Part shown: piece by piece, positions 1-9,088 of the stretch
How positions within the stretch are numbered: the first letter of the stretch is position 1
Layout: the number at the start of each line of letters is the position of its first letter
Source: an uncultured Lachnospiraceae bacterium
GTDB lineage: Bacteria; Bacillota; Clostridia; Lachnospirales; Lachnospiraceae
Assembly (NCBI GenBank): GCA_910577735.1
Contig: CAJTOO010000009.1
Coordinates: forward strand, 62,001 to 126,000
DNA length: 64,000 nt
Direction of reading: 5' to 3'
Program-made: the position numbers and the translations under genes
Notes under the pieces: generated by a model
What the model saw: only the letters and a program-made list of their open reading frames with translations
The model's database searches: none
Told to the model about the DNA's origin: nothing

Positions 1-44
1 CTATAACACAGTGTGGGACGGGATTCAATTTGAATTATGGACAT

Positions 45-73
45 GAAAAGAGAACAGTTTCCTGTTCCCTTTA
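45..73 (-). terminator. Intrinsic terminator after the XRE regulator
   Basis: An inverted repeat (GAACAG paired with CTGTTC, extended by A/T pairs on both sides) lies just past the stop of the minus-strand XRE gene. On that strand it is followed by a short T-rich run. It would end the transcript of the regulator. Confidence 0.55.
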
Positions 74-98
74 AGAGTCTATTAAATTATCCGCAGTG

Positions 99-893
99 TT
101 AAAATAATTTCACCATATTCTTAGCCCAGGTCTTAAAGAAGGACCAATGCGGTGCAACATGCTCGTCAATCAGGCGGCAGGCATTTTCATAATCAAAAGG
201 CTGCCGGTTGCTGACTTGTGTATAAGTGCCCACCGCCTGAGAATAGCCCAGTGCAATATTTCCACGCGCCACATCTCCTACCGCCACCTGTGCGCCACGC
301 GCGTATGCCCCGAAGGCAAACTGCCCGAAAGCCGTCGCCCCCATGGAGAAAATCCCCACGGAAACTGCCCCTGCTGTGATAATGCCAAAGGCAAAGCTGC
401 CAAAAGCAAGTATGCCCACTGCAAAAGTTGCCAATGCAAATAACCCGATGGAAACAAGTCCAAGTGCAATCCCGCCCATAGCCACGAAACCAAGAGCCAG
501 AACACCCTCCGCAATATTACCTATGGCAATTATGCCTTTGGCTCGGTACAGACCAATCCCTGTATGTATGTGTATGAGAGGAAGATTTCCTATCATCTTT
601 TTACTCTTATATTCAAAATGAGATCTTCCGGAAGAATACACTGCCGTATGAGCGGCAGCATATGATGCGGCATCCTGTCCTTTAATCTCTCTTTCAAGGT
701 CCTCTCTGAGCAGATAATCTGTTGTCACCCCAAACAGGTTGCTGATAGCCACAATCTTTTCAATTTCAGGTACCGACTGTCCGGTCTCCCACTTGGATAC
801 TGACTGTCTCGATACTCCAAGACTATCCCCAAAGGCCTCCTGTGATAAACTATGTTCTGTCCGCAGCGTATAAATCTTTTCTCCCAATGTCAT
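99..893 (-). CDS. XRE-family regulator with glycine-pentad repeat domain
   Basis: A 264-residue protein. Residues 1-64 form a Cro/C1-type helix-turn-helix (SRQSVSKWETGQSVPE is typical of Firmicutes XRE regulators). After a linker, residues 120-200 are a strict five-residue repeat with Gly at every fifth position (16 of 17 positions; Ala at 155) and mostly Ala, Ser and large hydrophobics between. The period resembles pentapeptide-repeat beta-helices, but the content is far more hydrophobic, so a membrane-associated or self-assembling segment is also possible. The C-terminal 50 residues are non-repetitive and aromatic-rich. The start is supported by AAGGA about 9 nt upstream. It is monocistronic with a terminator behind it. 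DNA binding is confident from the HTH; target, ligand and the role of the repeat are unknown. Confidence 0.85.
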   Translation of the reverse strand: MTLGEKIYTLRTEHSLSQEAFGDSLGVSRQSVSKWETGQSVPEIEKIVAISNLFGVTTDYLLREDLEREIKGQDAASYAAAHTAVYSSGRSHFEYKSKKMIGNLPLIHIHTGIGLYRAKGIIAIGNIAEGVLALGFVAMGGIALGLVSIGLFALATFAVGILAFGSFAFGIITAGAVSVGIFSMGATAFGQFAFGAYARGAQVAVGDVARGNIALGYSQAVGTYTQVSNRQPFDYENACRLIDEHVAPHWSFFKTWAKNMVKLF

Positions 894-1031
894 CAGATAT
901 TTTCCTTTCTAATCCTGTTATAATAAGCAGCCATATGGATTCCCTCTGCTGAAATATATTATAGGAAACCAGAGAGAATCTGACCAGTAAGCACACTTGG
1001 AAATTTGTCAACCATCAGTTGCAAAAGCAGC

Positions 1032-1056
1032 GGATACCGGACTTTGCCGGATATCC
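1032..1056. other. Small GC-rich hairpin in the 894-1177 spacer
   Basis: GGATACCGG can fold on CCGGATATCC with a 6-nt loop and one bulged A. It lies between the XRE gene and the chemotaxis gene. It may belong to the XRE leader (minus strand), but no function can be assigned. Confidence 0.3.
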
Positions 1057-1075
1057 TCATAATAATAACATAAAG

Positions 1076-1116
1076 AAGGAAGTGAAATTTTACAAGAAAA
1101 TCTCACTCCCCTCTTT
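1076..1116 (-). terminator. Terminator after the chemotaxis receptor gene
   Basis: On the minus strand, GGAGTGAGATTTT pairs imperfectly with AAATTTCACTTCC and is followed by a T-rich stretch. It lies about 60 bp past the stop of the chemotaxis protein gene. Confidence 0.55.
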
Positions 1117-1177
1117 AAAGAAGAATAATTATGAAAAAGATTAAAGGTAGGCATATTTAATAACAAATATGATTCAA

Positions 1178-3238
1178 TTAATAATTAAACTTACCAATCA
1201 GGTTATCCAATTCTTCTGCCAGTTTCTTATTCTGCTCAGACTGCTGCTGAATCTGCTCGGCAATCAGCGCTGTATTTTCGTTCTTATCAACAATCACACT
1301 GATTGCACAGCGATTCTCGTTGGTAATGTCATTCACATCTGAAACATTTTCAGAGATATGTCTGACCGAACCCTCCAGCTGCTTGACTGCCTGGTCCACT
1401 TTATCCAGCTGATCCTTGATTCCATTCACGGAAATACTATAGCCCGTGGACTTCTCCGCAAAATCTTTAAACTGTCCCACTACTTCTTTCTCAATAAAGG
1501 CAATAATGGTATCGAAACAATCATTTACAACCTTGATACTGTCATTTGTCTCACTGCAGATTGCCTGAATGCTGGACGCCGTATTCCGGGAAGTATCTGC
1601 CAAAGTACCAATCTCTCCGGCAACCACGGCAAATCCACGGCCTGCCTCGCCCGCCCTTGCCGCTTCAATGGATGCATTGAGAGACAACAGATTGGTTTGT
1701 CCCGCAATGTTGAGAATCTCTGATGCCAGTTCATTGATCTTCGTCAGACTGCTGAGACTGCTGATCGCCTCTTCCACAGAACTCTTGGTTTCAACCAGTG
1801 TTTCCTGCCCGTTCCTGTATGCATAGTCTGCTTTCACCTGCATATCCTGAGCGCTTTCAATCACAGAATTACTTGTCTTAATGGAATCAGAAATATTGTC
1901 CAGAATCGTATTGACTACGGAATTAATACTCCTGATCTCAGTATCTACATTAGAAACCAGATTATTCGTGCTCTCCAAAGCAGAGGAAAGTTCCTCTGTC
2001 GTTGCCACATTGTCTGTGACATCCGCCACCAGTTCGTAGGAGGATTTATGCAGCTCATCTGCTTTCTCTTCCAGTGTATTACAGCAATCCTTTAATGTTC
2101 CCGTAATCTCCTGTAAAGAATCTATCAGAACCTTCGTTGCCGTTGCAATATTTCCCAGTTCATCACGTCTGCTACAGTACTTCTGAACCTCTTTATTATC
2201 CGAAATATCAAAATTCTGTAAGGAGACAAGACCCCCTTCGATGGACTTCATAGGTCTTAGCATCTTCCCTACGATGAGCAGGGAAACAATAATCAATATA
2301 AACAGGGCTGCAAAGCAGAAGATAATCAGCGTCAGCATCATCTTATCTGTAGATGCGAAAATCTCCTTCTGATCATCTGAAACCATAAACAGCCAGCCAT
2401 GATCCGCCATGTAATAATAAGAAGAAATATATGCCTCGCCATCCTGCGTATATTCTGTGTATCCGCTGCTGTCCTCGGCGACACCTTTAAACTGCTCGCA
2501 AAGCTTGACGATGTGGGCTTCTTCCGCTGGCGTAGCCACCTTTTCCGGATCCTCATGGAATATGTACTGGCCATTTTCCACATTGACCATGCAATAGGTT
2601 GCGTTTTCCATGCCATCCATGGTCAGATTATCAAGAATCTGAATCAATCCTGTACTGAAAATACCGCCTCCCACAAGGCCCGCCGGATTTCCCTGCTCAT
2701 CATAAACTGCCATATACATGGAAACAATCTGCTGTCCACTGGCAGGAGAGATGATAATGCCGGTATTATACACACCGTTTGCCGCAAGCATTGCATCCTG
2801 CAGTGCCTTTAACGAATCGCCTTCTCTTGTGGTAATCCCCACTACCTGTGGATTAGTGTGCGCCAGTACGTGTGTATTCCACTCGCTGGCATACAAGCCT
2901 TCCAGGTTCGCAACATCTTTTGAGAAGCTTTCTGTATAAGCCTGTGCAGCTGCCACAGCTGCCGGATCTTCCGGATTCAGCATAATATTCAGAACTTCTC
3001 CGGCCCGACTATAGGCAGTAAGAGTTCCCTCTGCTTCCTGCACATAATTTTTAATAATCTGGCTGCGCTCCTCCACAATCGTCCTCATGCTGTTAATCGT
3101 ACTATTGCGGGTATCTGATGTAATAAAGTAGGTGACAAAAACTGACAGAATCGTCATAACCGCAAACTGCATGACTAACATACTGGCAATAATCTTCTGG
3201 CCCAGCGAAATTTGTGCTCTTCTTTTCTCTTTCTTCAT
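1178..3238 (-). CDS. Methyl-accepting chemotaxis protein (Cache sensor)
   Basis: A 686-residue transmembrane chemoreceptor. TM1 is at about 14-40 and an extracellular double-Cache-like sensor region at about 41-300. TM2 is at about 301-324 and is followed by a HAMP-like segment (KMLRPMKSIEGG). A long cytoplasmic coiled-coil signalling domain has the conserved hairpin tip at about 508-548 (IAGQTNLLSLNASIEAARAG). The tip binds CheA/CheW and the helices carry methylation sites. There is no obvious C-terminal CheR-binding pentapeptide. The start has GGAGG 10 nt upstream. The gene stands alone with a terminator behind it, and no che or fla genes are nearby. The ligand is unknown; related Cache domains often bind amino acids or organic acids. 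Confidence 0.93.
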   Translation of the reverse strand: MKKEKRRAQISLGQKIIASMLVMQFAVMTILSVFVTYFITSDTRNSTINSMRTIVEERSQIIKNYVQEAEGTLTAYSRAGEVLNIMLNPEDPAAVAAAQAYTESFSKDVANLEGLYASEWNTHVLAHTNPQVVGITTREGDSLKALQDAMLAANGVYNTGIIISPASGQQIVSMYMAVYDEQGNPAGLVGGGIFSTGLIQILDNLTMDGMENATYCMVNVENGQYIFHEDPEKVATPAEEAHIVKLCEQFKGVAEDSSGYTEYTQDGEAYISSYYYMADHGWLFMVSDDQKEIFASTDKMMLTLIIFCFAALFILIIVSLLIVGKMLRPMKSIEGGLVSLQNFDISDNKEVQKYCSRRDELGNIATATKVLIDSLQEITGTLKDCCNTLEEKADELHKSSYELVADVTDNVATTEELSSALESTNNLVSNVDTEIRSINSVVNTILDNISDSIKTSNSVIESAQDMQVKADYAYRNGQETLVETKSSVEEAISSLSSLTKINELASEILNIAGQTNLLSLNASIEAARAGEAGRGFAVVAGEIGTLADTSRNTASSIQAICSETNDSIKVVNDCFDTIIAFIEKEVVGQFKDFAEKSTGYSISVNGIKDQLDKVDQAVKQLEGSVRHISENVSDVNDITNENRCAISVIVDKNENTALIAEQIQQQSEQNKKLAEELDNLIGKFNY

Positions 3239-3590
3239 CTTAAGATTTCCTCCGCCTTTATCATTTTTGATACATGTTATCAGTTACAATCCCCTCTTCG
3301 ACAAAAAACACTACCCGCAGATCATCTCTGCATGAATAGTAATACCTCTACAACAGTCCATGCAAACAATATATAGAGAAAAGCAAACTTTACTGCAATG
3401 TTAAACAGCCATTCCACACTCACATTTACTGTCAGCCCTTATATTATTTTATATAAATACAAAATAATTGAGTTAATAATACACCGTATTATCTCTTTTT
3501 TCAAGTTTTTCGCACAATTAAATACAAATCAACCACTAAATTCCATAAATTTCTGATACAACTCTAATAAATCTATAATAATTTATACAA
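3239..3590. other. AT-rich spacer upstream of the chemotaxis gene
   Basis: About 350 bp, very AT-rich, with no convincing coding frame. It must hold the promoter of the minus-strand chemotaxis gene. An AT-palindromic stretch near 3440-3465 is visible, but no clear sigma-A or sigma-D promoter could be assigned by eye. Confidence 0.4.
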
Positions 3591-3627
3591 AAACCCTGCC
3601 GGCCTTTTCCGGACCGGCAGGGTTTTT
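3591..3627. terminator. Strong bidirectional terminator
   Basis: A 12-bp perfect stem (AAACCCTGCCGG at 3591-3602 with CCGGCAGGGTTT at 3614-3625) has a T run on both strands. On the minus strand it closes the lacI-like / FeoB-associated transcript. Confidence 0.85.
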
Positions 3628-3678
3628 GACTCTGTTCTGAATCATTCATTATAATAATGATATCTTTTATAAATTGAA

Positions 3679-3813
3679 CTAATGGCATCCTCTGCATCGA
3701 CTGCAGTCTCCCCCGCACTGAAGCGATTTGCCTGCCTTTTTATCTTTAATCATGCTCCTGACTGCCAGTATGGCTGCTGCCGCCACAAGTGATAATACAA
3801 CAATTGTTCCCAT
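3679..3813 (-). CDS. FeoB-associated Cys-rich membrane protein
   Basis: A 44-residue small protein. The N-terminus is one hydrophobic helix (MGTIVVLSLVAAAAILAVRS). A short basic linker follows, then a Cys-rich tail (QCGGDCSRCRGCH, pattern CxxxCxxCxxC). This architecture matches the FeoB-associated Cys-rich family normally encoded just after feoB, where it is thought to assist ferrous iron transport or handle Fe or an Fe-S centre. The start is set by GGAGG 8 nt upstream. No feoA or feoB occurs in the window, so it is an orphan placed about 120 bp behind a LacI-type regulator and just before a strong terminator. The family call is motif-based; its function here is inferred. Confidence 0.8.
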   Translation of the reverse strand: MGTIVVLSLVAAAAILAVRSMIKDKKAGKSLQCGGDCSRCRGCH

Positions 3814-3933
3814 GATTGATCCTCCGTGCTTCTACAATTTCTATCCCATGATTGACAATTATGTTCCCGCCGACCATGGAAATCACGGTCACTGCCGCTT
3901 ATTTTTTAATAAAATCACCAAATCAGATCTGTA

Positions 3934-4947
3934 TCAGGCATTCAACAGCTGCCCTTCTATCTTATAGACCTCCCCCTTAAGAGGAATCTTACGCTCTATA
4001 ATATCCAGAATCAGTTCTCCTGCTTTCTGTCCCATCTCAAAAAGCGGCATCTCAACCGTAGTCAGTTTAGGCCGCAGAATATTGCCAAACTGACTGCCGA
4101 TCCCTCCTACAAAGATATCTTTACCGATGACAAGGCCCTTTTCTAACGCATAATCATACACGCCCATAGCCATATTGTCATTCATGGAAAACAGCACTCT
4201 CACACCCTGCTCCAACAGCCCGGAAGCCGCCTGATATCCAAATTCCCTGCTCCAATCCCCGTAGCAGATCAATTCCGGATTATATAAAATCCCGGTCTGG
4301 TATATGGCCTTCTGGCATCCCAGCAGCCTCTCACTGGTATGCAGGCTGCTGCGGTCTCCGGCAATAATGCCCAATTTATCTGTCCTAGTCTGCAACAGCC
4401 TGTGCACCACCATATAAGCGGCTTCTTCATCATGGAAGATTACCGAGGGAATATCTCTGTCCTTGGCAAATCCATAGACCACGACCACCGGCATGGAGGC
4501 ATCCTGTACAAGCACGCTGGACAAGTTCCTGCTGTGAGCGCTGACATAAATGATACCCTCCACCTGATTAGCGCGCATGATTTCCCGCTCATCCTCAAGA
4601 TTTCCCTTAAATTCCTCATGATAATAGAAATCTTCTCCATATTTCCGGTAAATGCGCAGATTACTCAACAGGAAATTATACCCCCGCCCTTCCAGATATT
4701 CGTCTATACCGTCCACAATCTCCGGCGTATTAAAGACTGTCAGATCCTCCGTGATGATTCCTATGGTCCTGCTGGTCCTCTGTTTCAGGTTTTTGGCCGC
4801 CACATTGGGAACATAATTCATCTTTTCAATCTTTTCCAGGACCATCCGTCTGGTCTCTTCCCCCACTTTACCCTTGTTATTCAGGATGTTGGAAACCGTC
4901 GCTATGGAAACATTACATTCTTTTGCTATCTCTTTGATCGTCGCCAT
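3934..4947 (-). CDS. LacI-family transcriptional regulator
   Basis: A 337-residue repressor. Residues 1-22 form the LacI helix-turn-helix (TIKEIAKECNVSIATVSNIL), the hinge helix is near 48-56 (NVAAKNLKQR), and the rest is a periplasmic-binding-protein-like effector domain (TSRTIGIITEDL onward) that would bind a sugar or sugar phosphate. It lies directly downstream of a glycoside hydrolase/ABC operon on the same strand but has its own promoter at 5056-5084. Two identical palindromes with a central CG, the LacI-family operator type, flank the promoter of that operon at about 10.6 kb. The inference is that this protein represses the operon until the substrate is present. Family confidence is high; the operator assignment is inferred. 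Confidence 0.93.
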   Translation of the reverse strand: MATIKEIAKECNVSIATVSNILNNKGKVGEETRRMVLEKIEKMNYVPNVAAKNLKQRTSRTIGIITEDLTVFNTPEIVDGIDEYLEGRGYNFLLSNLRIYRKYGEDFYYHEEFKGNLEDEREIMRANQVEGIIYVSAHSRNLSSVLVQDASMPVVVVYGFAKDRDIPSVIFHDEEAAYMVVHRLLQTRTDKLGIIAGDRSSLHTSERLLGCQKAIYQTGILYNPELICYGDWSREFGYQAASGLLEQGVRVLFSMNDNMAMGVYDYALEKGLVIGKDIFVGGIGSQFGNILRPKLTTVEMPLFEMGQKAGELILDIIERKIPLKGEVYKIEGQLLNA

Positions 4948-5055
4948 GTCTCTCTCCTAAATGCCGCGCCACATTTCTTTCCCGCATCATGGTTTCTCAG
5001 TATTCTCAGCAATACCTTATCGTATCTTCCACGAAATAAATCTTCTCTTGTCTAT

Positions 5056-5084
5056 ATTATAGAGAAATCTGCGTTTTTTGTCCA
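5056..5084 (-). promoter_or_regulatory. Promoter of the lacI-type gene
   Basis: On the minus strand, TGGACA (-35, 5079-5084) and TATAAT (-10, 5056-5061) are separated by exactly 17 bp, about 110 bp before the regulator start. It lies immediately downstream of the hydrolase stop, so the regulator can be expressed independently of the operon. Confidence 0.75.
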
Positions 5085-5091
5085 CGTCTGC

Positions 5092-7272
5092 TTACATGAC
5101 AAGCCATGCATAACCCTGTTTATGATTATCAGCCTCATTCTCCTGTCTGCTTCTTTGATCGATCTCTTCCACATCCATGCTCCCAAACCGCTCCTGAAAG
5201 CGGGTGAGGGATTCAATCTGTGCTATGGTACACCAGGGAAGCCATCTGCCAAGCCCATTATGATACTGCATGGCAAGTTCGCCGCTTTCTTCCACAAGCC
5301 CCGGGTACACATGTCCCAGCCTGCCCGACCAGTCCAGGGTCTGTTTGGTATTCCCATTGAGAAACAATGCAAACTCACGATAATGGACATCTTCTGTATG
5401 CAGATACAGACGATAATATTCATAAGGCATATACCCCATCATCACATCCGCATGGGAATGGCCGGTGGCAATCAGGCTTAAGCCCGTTATATCCACTTTG
5501 TCAAACACCGCATTTCCCTTATAAGGCTTCACTTCATAATGCCACACATAGGTCCAGGTCTCAGTAAAGTCTGCCGCCCCTTTCGCTGCCTGCAGCCAGC
5601 GCTTGTGTCCATCCAGATCATACAGCGCCATAAACGCATATACTGCTATCATGCCTGCTTCTTTGTCAATGGTATTATCGTTGTCTGCCGTACCACCCAC
5701 ATACTGCATGGGGAGATAAATATTATCATAACTGAACCGCCCCGCCTTACAGGCCGCCTCCTTATACTGTTCCTTGTCTGTGGCCCAGTACATGTTCACC
5801 AGAAAGCGAATCACATTGGTGGTGTTAAACTTCCCTTTATGTACCGGCTCTCCCTTTTCATCATAGGCACGATAAAAGGAACCGTCAGCATTCTGGTTAC
5901 GTACCAGCCAATCCCCATAACGGATACAAAAGGCAAGCCAGCCGCTTTCTGTCCTGCCTTCTTTCTTTGCACAAAGATAACAGGCCAGGATTCCTTCCAT
6001 ACCATCTGCCACTGTCCTTGTATAGGTGGGATAGTCTGCCTTAAAAGTGTCTGGAAAGGCATTATACCACACACGCGGAACCACACTGTCCTTCATGGAT
6101 TCCTTTACCCAGAAATCAATGATCGCACGGGCTTTCTCCACCAGTTCTTCCTGATTCAGCTGATAGCCCCATCTCATCAGCTGATAGGCGCACATGGTCT
6201 GCTGCCCCACAAACCCCATCTGGAAACTGATATCACATACCGTTCCTTCCGGCACCGTAGTCCAGAAGGGAAGCCCCATCACACCGTTATATCTTTGTGT
6301 ATACACATGGAGCAGTTCCATGCTGTGCTGATACACCTTTTCCACATCTGCTTTCCTGTGTTGCGGTGTATTTGTCTCATAGAAATGCCGCCAGACCTTT
6401 TGCATGGCTTCGTAATGCCCCTGCGCCCTGCCCCCTGTCAGCGAGAAAGAATACTCCTGTGTAAACCCTTTACGCAGCGGATGGCTTCTCTTCGCCCATG
6501 CCTGCTTCTCATCCACATAAGTCTTCTCCCCTTCGCTTCCCGGAAAATGATAGATCAGTTCTGCGGCTTTCTCATTTCTGATTCCCATGGATGCATATTG
6601 GAACGAAGTATCCATAGCCCAGTCCGAGCTTACTTCCTTCATGCCGACAGATGGATTCGGTGAAATATGTTTCATAACCATATAGCTGTTATTTTCCGGC
6701 CTGTACAATTCCACATAAGGCATAGCCATTCTGGTGATTCTGATATAATGGTACCGATCTCTTGCATTGCTTCCAAAAGCCTTATCGACCACATTCTCAT
6801 TCCTGCGGTACCAGATGCCTGGGATAAATACCTCATAATCATCCAGACTGTATCTGCCCTCCTCATGCAATGCAAAAGAAGAAGAAAACCCGACTTCCCG
6901 GCCATGCTCCCGAATGACCTGCACCCTTCTTGTGAAGACAATTTCCTCCGCAGCCATCTGACAGCCATCCGAAACAGCCTCTTCCTCCGGTCCTTGACAA
7001 GCCTTCAAATCCATCTTTTCCCATTTCCATTGATAAGTATCCGAAACTTCAAGCCGGCTTCCATAAGCCGTATCCACCAACACCTGGCACTGATATCCGT
7101 TCTTAACCTCTTCTGCCTTTTCATAACCTGACCGATACAGATGAAATCCTCCGCCTGACTCTTTCACCTCTATCTCCACGGGAGTCTCAGAAATATAAAC
7201 TGTTCCAGCCAAAGAGACTGCAATCCCCCTTTTTCCCTCTTTATTCCGTATAAAACGAATCTCCTGTCCCAT
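5092..7272 (-). CDS. Putative (alpha/alpha)6-type glycosidase, family not recognised
   Basis: A 726-residue cytoplasmic protein with no signal peptide. The first 280 residues look beta-rich. Residues of about 300-690 are a series of Trp/Tyr-rich helices with short motifs (NQNADGSFYRAYDEKGE, ATGHSHADVMMGYMPYEYY) typical of six-hairpin glycosidases such as unsaturated glucuronyl hydrolase or GH127-like folds. I could not assign a CAZy family or catalytic residues. It is the last gene after a solute-binding protein and two permeases, 18 bp behind the second permease, so the likely role is intracellular cleavage of an imported oligosaccharide. The gene is complete and read without interruption. 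Fold class is moderately sure; substrate is unknown. Confidence 0.7.
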   Translation of the reverse strand: MGQEIRFIRNKEGKRGIAVSLAGTVYISETPVEIEVKESGGGFHLYRSGYEKAEEVKNGYQCQVLVDTAYGSRLEVSDTYQWKWEKMDLKACQGPEEEAVSDGCQMAAEEIVFTRRVQVIREHGREVGFSSSFALHEEGRYSLDDYEVFIPGIWYRRNENVVDKAFGSNARDRYHYIRITRMAMPYVELYRPENNSYMVMKHISPNPSVGMKEVSSDWAMDTSFQYASMGIRNEKAAELIYHFPGSEGEKTYVDEKQAWAKRSHPLRKGFTQEYSFSLTGGRAQGHYEAMQKVWRHFYETNTPQHRKADVEKVYQHSMELLHVYTQRYNGVMGLPFWTTVPEGTVCDISFQMGFVGQQTMCAYQLMRWGYQLNQEELVEKARAIIDFWVKESMKDSVVPRVWYNAFPDTFKADYPTYTRTVADGMEGILACYLCAKKEGRTESGWLAFCIRYGDWLVRNQNADGSFYRAYDEKGEPVHKGKFNTTNVIRFLVNMYWATDKEQYKEAACKAGRFSYDNIYLPMQYVGGTADNDNTIDKEAGMIAVYAFMALYDLDGHKRWLQAAKGAADFTETWTYVWHYEVKPYKGNAVFDKVDITGLSLIATGHSHADVMMGYMPYEYYRLYLHTEDVHYREFALFLNGNTKQTLDWSGRLGHVYPGLVEESGELAMQYHNGLGRWLPWCTIAQIESLTRFQERFGSMDVEEIDQRSRQENEADNHKQGYAWLVM

Positions 7273-7290
7273 AATCTGCCTCTCCTGTTA

Positions 7291-8130
7291 TCATCCTTTG
7301 ATTCCCGTCATGGAAATGCCTTCTACAAAGTATCTGTTCCCTATCAGGAAAAATAGCAGCGCCGGTATACTGATGATACCTGCCAGTGCCAGCACAGCTC
7401 CATAATTTGTTGAGTAAACACCCTTAAACATATATAATCCCAGTGTCAGCGTTTTCAGTTCCTGATGACCATTTAAGTAAATGACCGTATAAAAGAACTC
7501 ATTCCACGCATTGACAAATGCAAACAGCGCAACCACAATCAATGCTGGTTTGGTCAGCGGCAGTATAATCTCACAATAAATTCTGAAATACCCAGCCCCA
7601 TCTACCCTGGCTGCCTCATCCAGCTCCTTCGGTATGGTCTGGAAAAACTGTCTGAGCATAAAGGTAAAATAAGCACTTCCCCCAAACCATGCCGGAACCA
7701 CCATGGGCGCAATCGTCCCCAGAAGATGCAGTTTATTCCACATCTGATACTGTGGAATCAACGTGACTGCCGCCGGAAGCATCATGGTCGAAATAATCAG
7801 CATGAACCAGATATTCTTGTATTGAAAATCAAATCTTGAAAATCCATAGGCCGTTATACTGGAAGATAGGACCGTCCCCGCCACACACAAGGCCGTTATC
7901 ATACAGGAGTTACGAAACTGTAACAGCAGGTCGCTCTGCTGTAACGCTTCCTTGTAATTTTTCATCGTACCCATCCGGGGAAGGATGACAGGCGGCGTCT
8001 GATACAATTCCTCCAGACCCATGAAAGAACTCCTCACCATCCAGAATATAGGGAACAAAAATACCAGGCCCGCGAACACAGCAATGGCAATCAGAATACT
8101 GTCCGCTATCTTCTTCTTTCTTCTCATCAT
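7291..8130 (-). CDS. Carbohydrate ABC transporter permease, MalG type
   Basis: A 279-residue inner-membrane permease with about six TM helices. The cytoplasmic EAA loop reads EAARVDGAGYFRIYCEIILP, the site contacting the ABC ATPase. It belongs to the CUT1 (MalG-like) family for import of di- or oligosaccharides. It lies 28 bp downstream of the MalF-type gene and 18 bp upstream of the hydrolase gene, which fits one operon. No ATPase gene is present, so it probably uses a shared MsmK/MsmX-type ATPase, as is common in Firmicutes. Confidence 0.92.
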   Translation of the reverse strand: MMRRKKKIADSILIAIAVFAGLVFLFPIFWMVRSSFMGLEELYQTPPVILPRMGTMKNYKEALQQSDLLLQFRNSCMITALCVAGTVLSSSITAYGFSRFDFQYKNIWFMLIISTMMLPAAVTLIPQYQMWNKLHLLGTIAPMVVPAWFGGSAYFTFMLRQFFQTIPKELDEAARVDGAGYFRIYCEIILPLTKPALIVVALFAFVNAWNEFFYTVIYLNGHQELKTLTLGLYMFKGVYSTNYGAVLALAGIISIPALLFFLIGNRYFVEGISMTGIKG

Positions 8131-8158
8131 GTATCACCTCCGTATTTCGCCCAGCCTG

Positions 8159-9064
8159 TTATTCGTTATCATGCACCCAGCACTTCTTCGTTCCAAACAA
8201 AATACCGGTTATCACGATAATCACCAGGAACATGCCCCAGCTCTCCGCGCTGGCAAGCCCCATTTTCAGTTGTTTGAAAGCATGGTCATACACCATCACA
8301 TTCATAAAATAAGTCATCCGATCCGGACTGCCATTGTCAGAAAGCATGATACTCTGAGCATAAATCTGTAAGGAATTGACAAGGCACATCACCAGCTGGA
8401 AGAAGACCACCGGGGAAATCGACGGAAAGGCCGCGTACTTAAACCGATGCCACGCATTCCCTCCATCTACATCCACCGCTTCCAGAAGGCTTGCCGGCAC
8501 ATCCTGAAGCGCCGCGATCATAATAACCACCGAGCCCCCGCATGTCCACAGACTCATGACAAACAAAGATACAAAAATCAGCTTATTATCCATAAGCCAG
8601 TTTAAAGAACCAAACCCCAGCATGCGCAGTGCCTGATTGACCAGACCGTTACGGTAATCTAAAATCCAGTTCCAGATTACTGTCGTTGCCACCACCGGTA
8701 CCACAGAGGGAAGGAAATAGACTGCCCGAAGAACACCCCTCCCCCTGAAATTCCGGTTTAACAAAAGTGCCGCCAAAACCGAAAACACCATTACCAAAAC
8801 TGCATTAATGCCTGCATATATAAGTGTCACCTTCAGTGATTTCAGAAAAAGCGAAGAGGGACTTGTGAGCATGTTCACATAGTTCTCTATCCCAATCCAC
8901 TTAGGACTGTGCAGGACGGAAAACTTCGTGAAACTGTAATAAAGGCTTACCAGCATCGGCCCCGCCGTAAAAATCAGAAACCCAAGAATCCCGGGAGCCG
9001 CAAACAGATAGCCTGCCCCGTTTTGTGACAGCCGCCTTCCTTTTTTACTTCCTTTATCCATCAT
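8159..9064 (-). CDS. Carbohydrate ABC transporter permease, MalF type
   Basis: A 301-residue permease with about six TM helices and the EAA loop LLEAVDVDGGNAWHRFKYA. It is the MalF-like partner of the adjacent MalG-type permease. The N-terminal cytoplasmic stretch is short and basic, and the periplasm-facing extension of enterobacterial MalF is absent, as usual in Gram-positive CUT1 systems. It lies 24 bp downstream of the binding-protein gene, in the order binding protein, MalF, MalG, hydrolase. Confidence 0.92.
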   Translation of the reverse strand: MMDKGSKKGRRLSQNGAGYLFAAPGILGFLIFTAGPMLVSLYYSFTKFSVLHSPKWIGIENYVNMLTSPSSLFLKSLKVTLIYAGINAVLVMVFSVLAALLLNRNFRGRGVLRAVYFLPSVVPVVATTVIWNWILDYRNGLVNQALRMLGFGSLNWLMDNKLIFVSLFVMSLWTCGGSVVIMIAALQDVPASLLEAVDVDGGNAWHRFKYAAFPSISPVVFFQLVMCLVNSLQIYAQSIMLSDNGSPDRMTYFMNVMVYDHAFKQLKMGLASAESWGMFLVIIVITGILFGTKKCWVHDNE

Positions 9065-9088
9065 GCTTAAGCACCTCCCTCCGGCCTG

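Noticed and set aside
3536..3718. 60-codon minus-strand frame near the strong terminator
   Set aside because: It runs through the perfect terminator stem at 3591-3627 and overlaps the end of the well-supported FeoB-associated peptide in another frame.
4339..5481. 380-codon plus-strand frame
   Set aside because: It is antisense to the LacI gene and the hydrolase; no ribosome binding site or family motif.
5539..6663. 374-codon plus-strand frame
   Set aside because: Antisense to the hydrolase gene, which has consistent protein features on the other strand.
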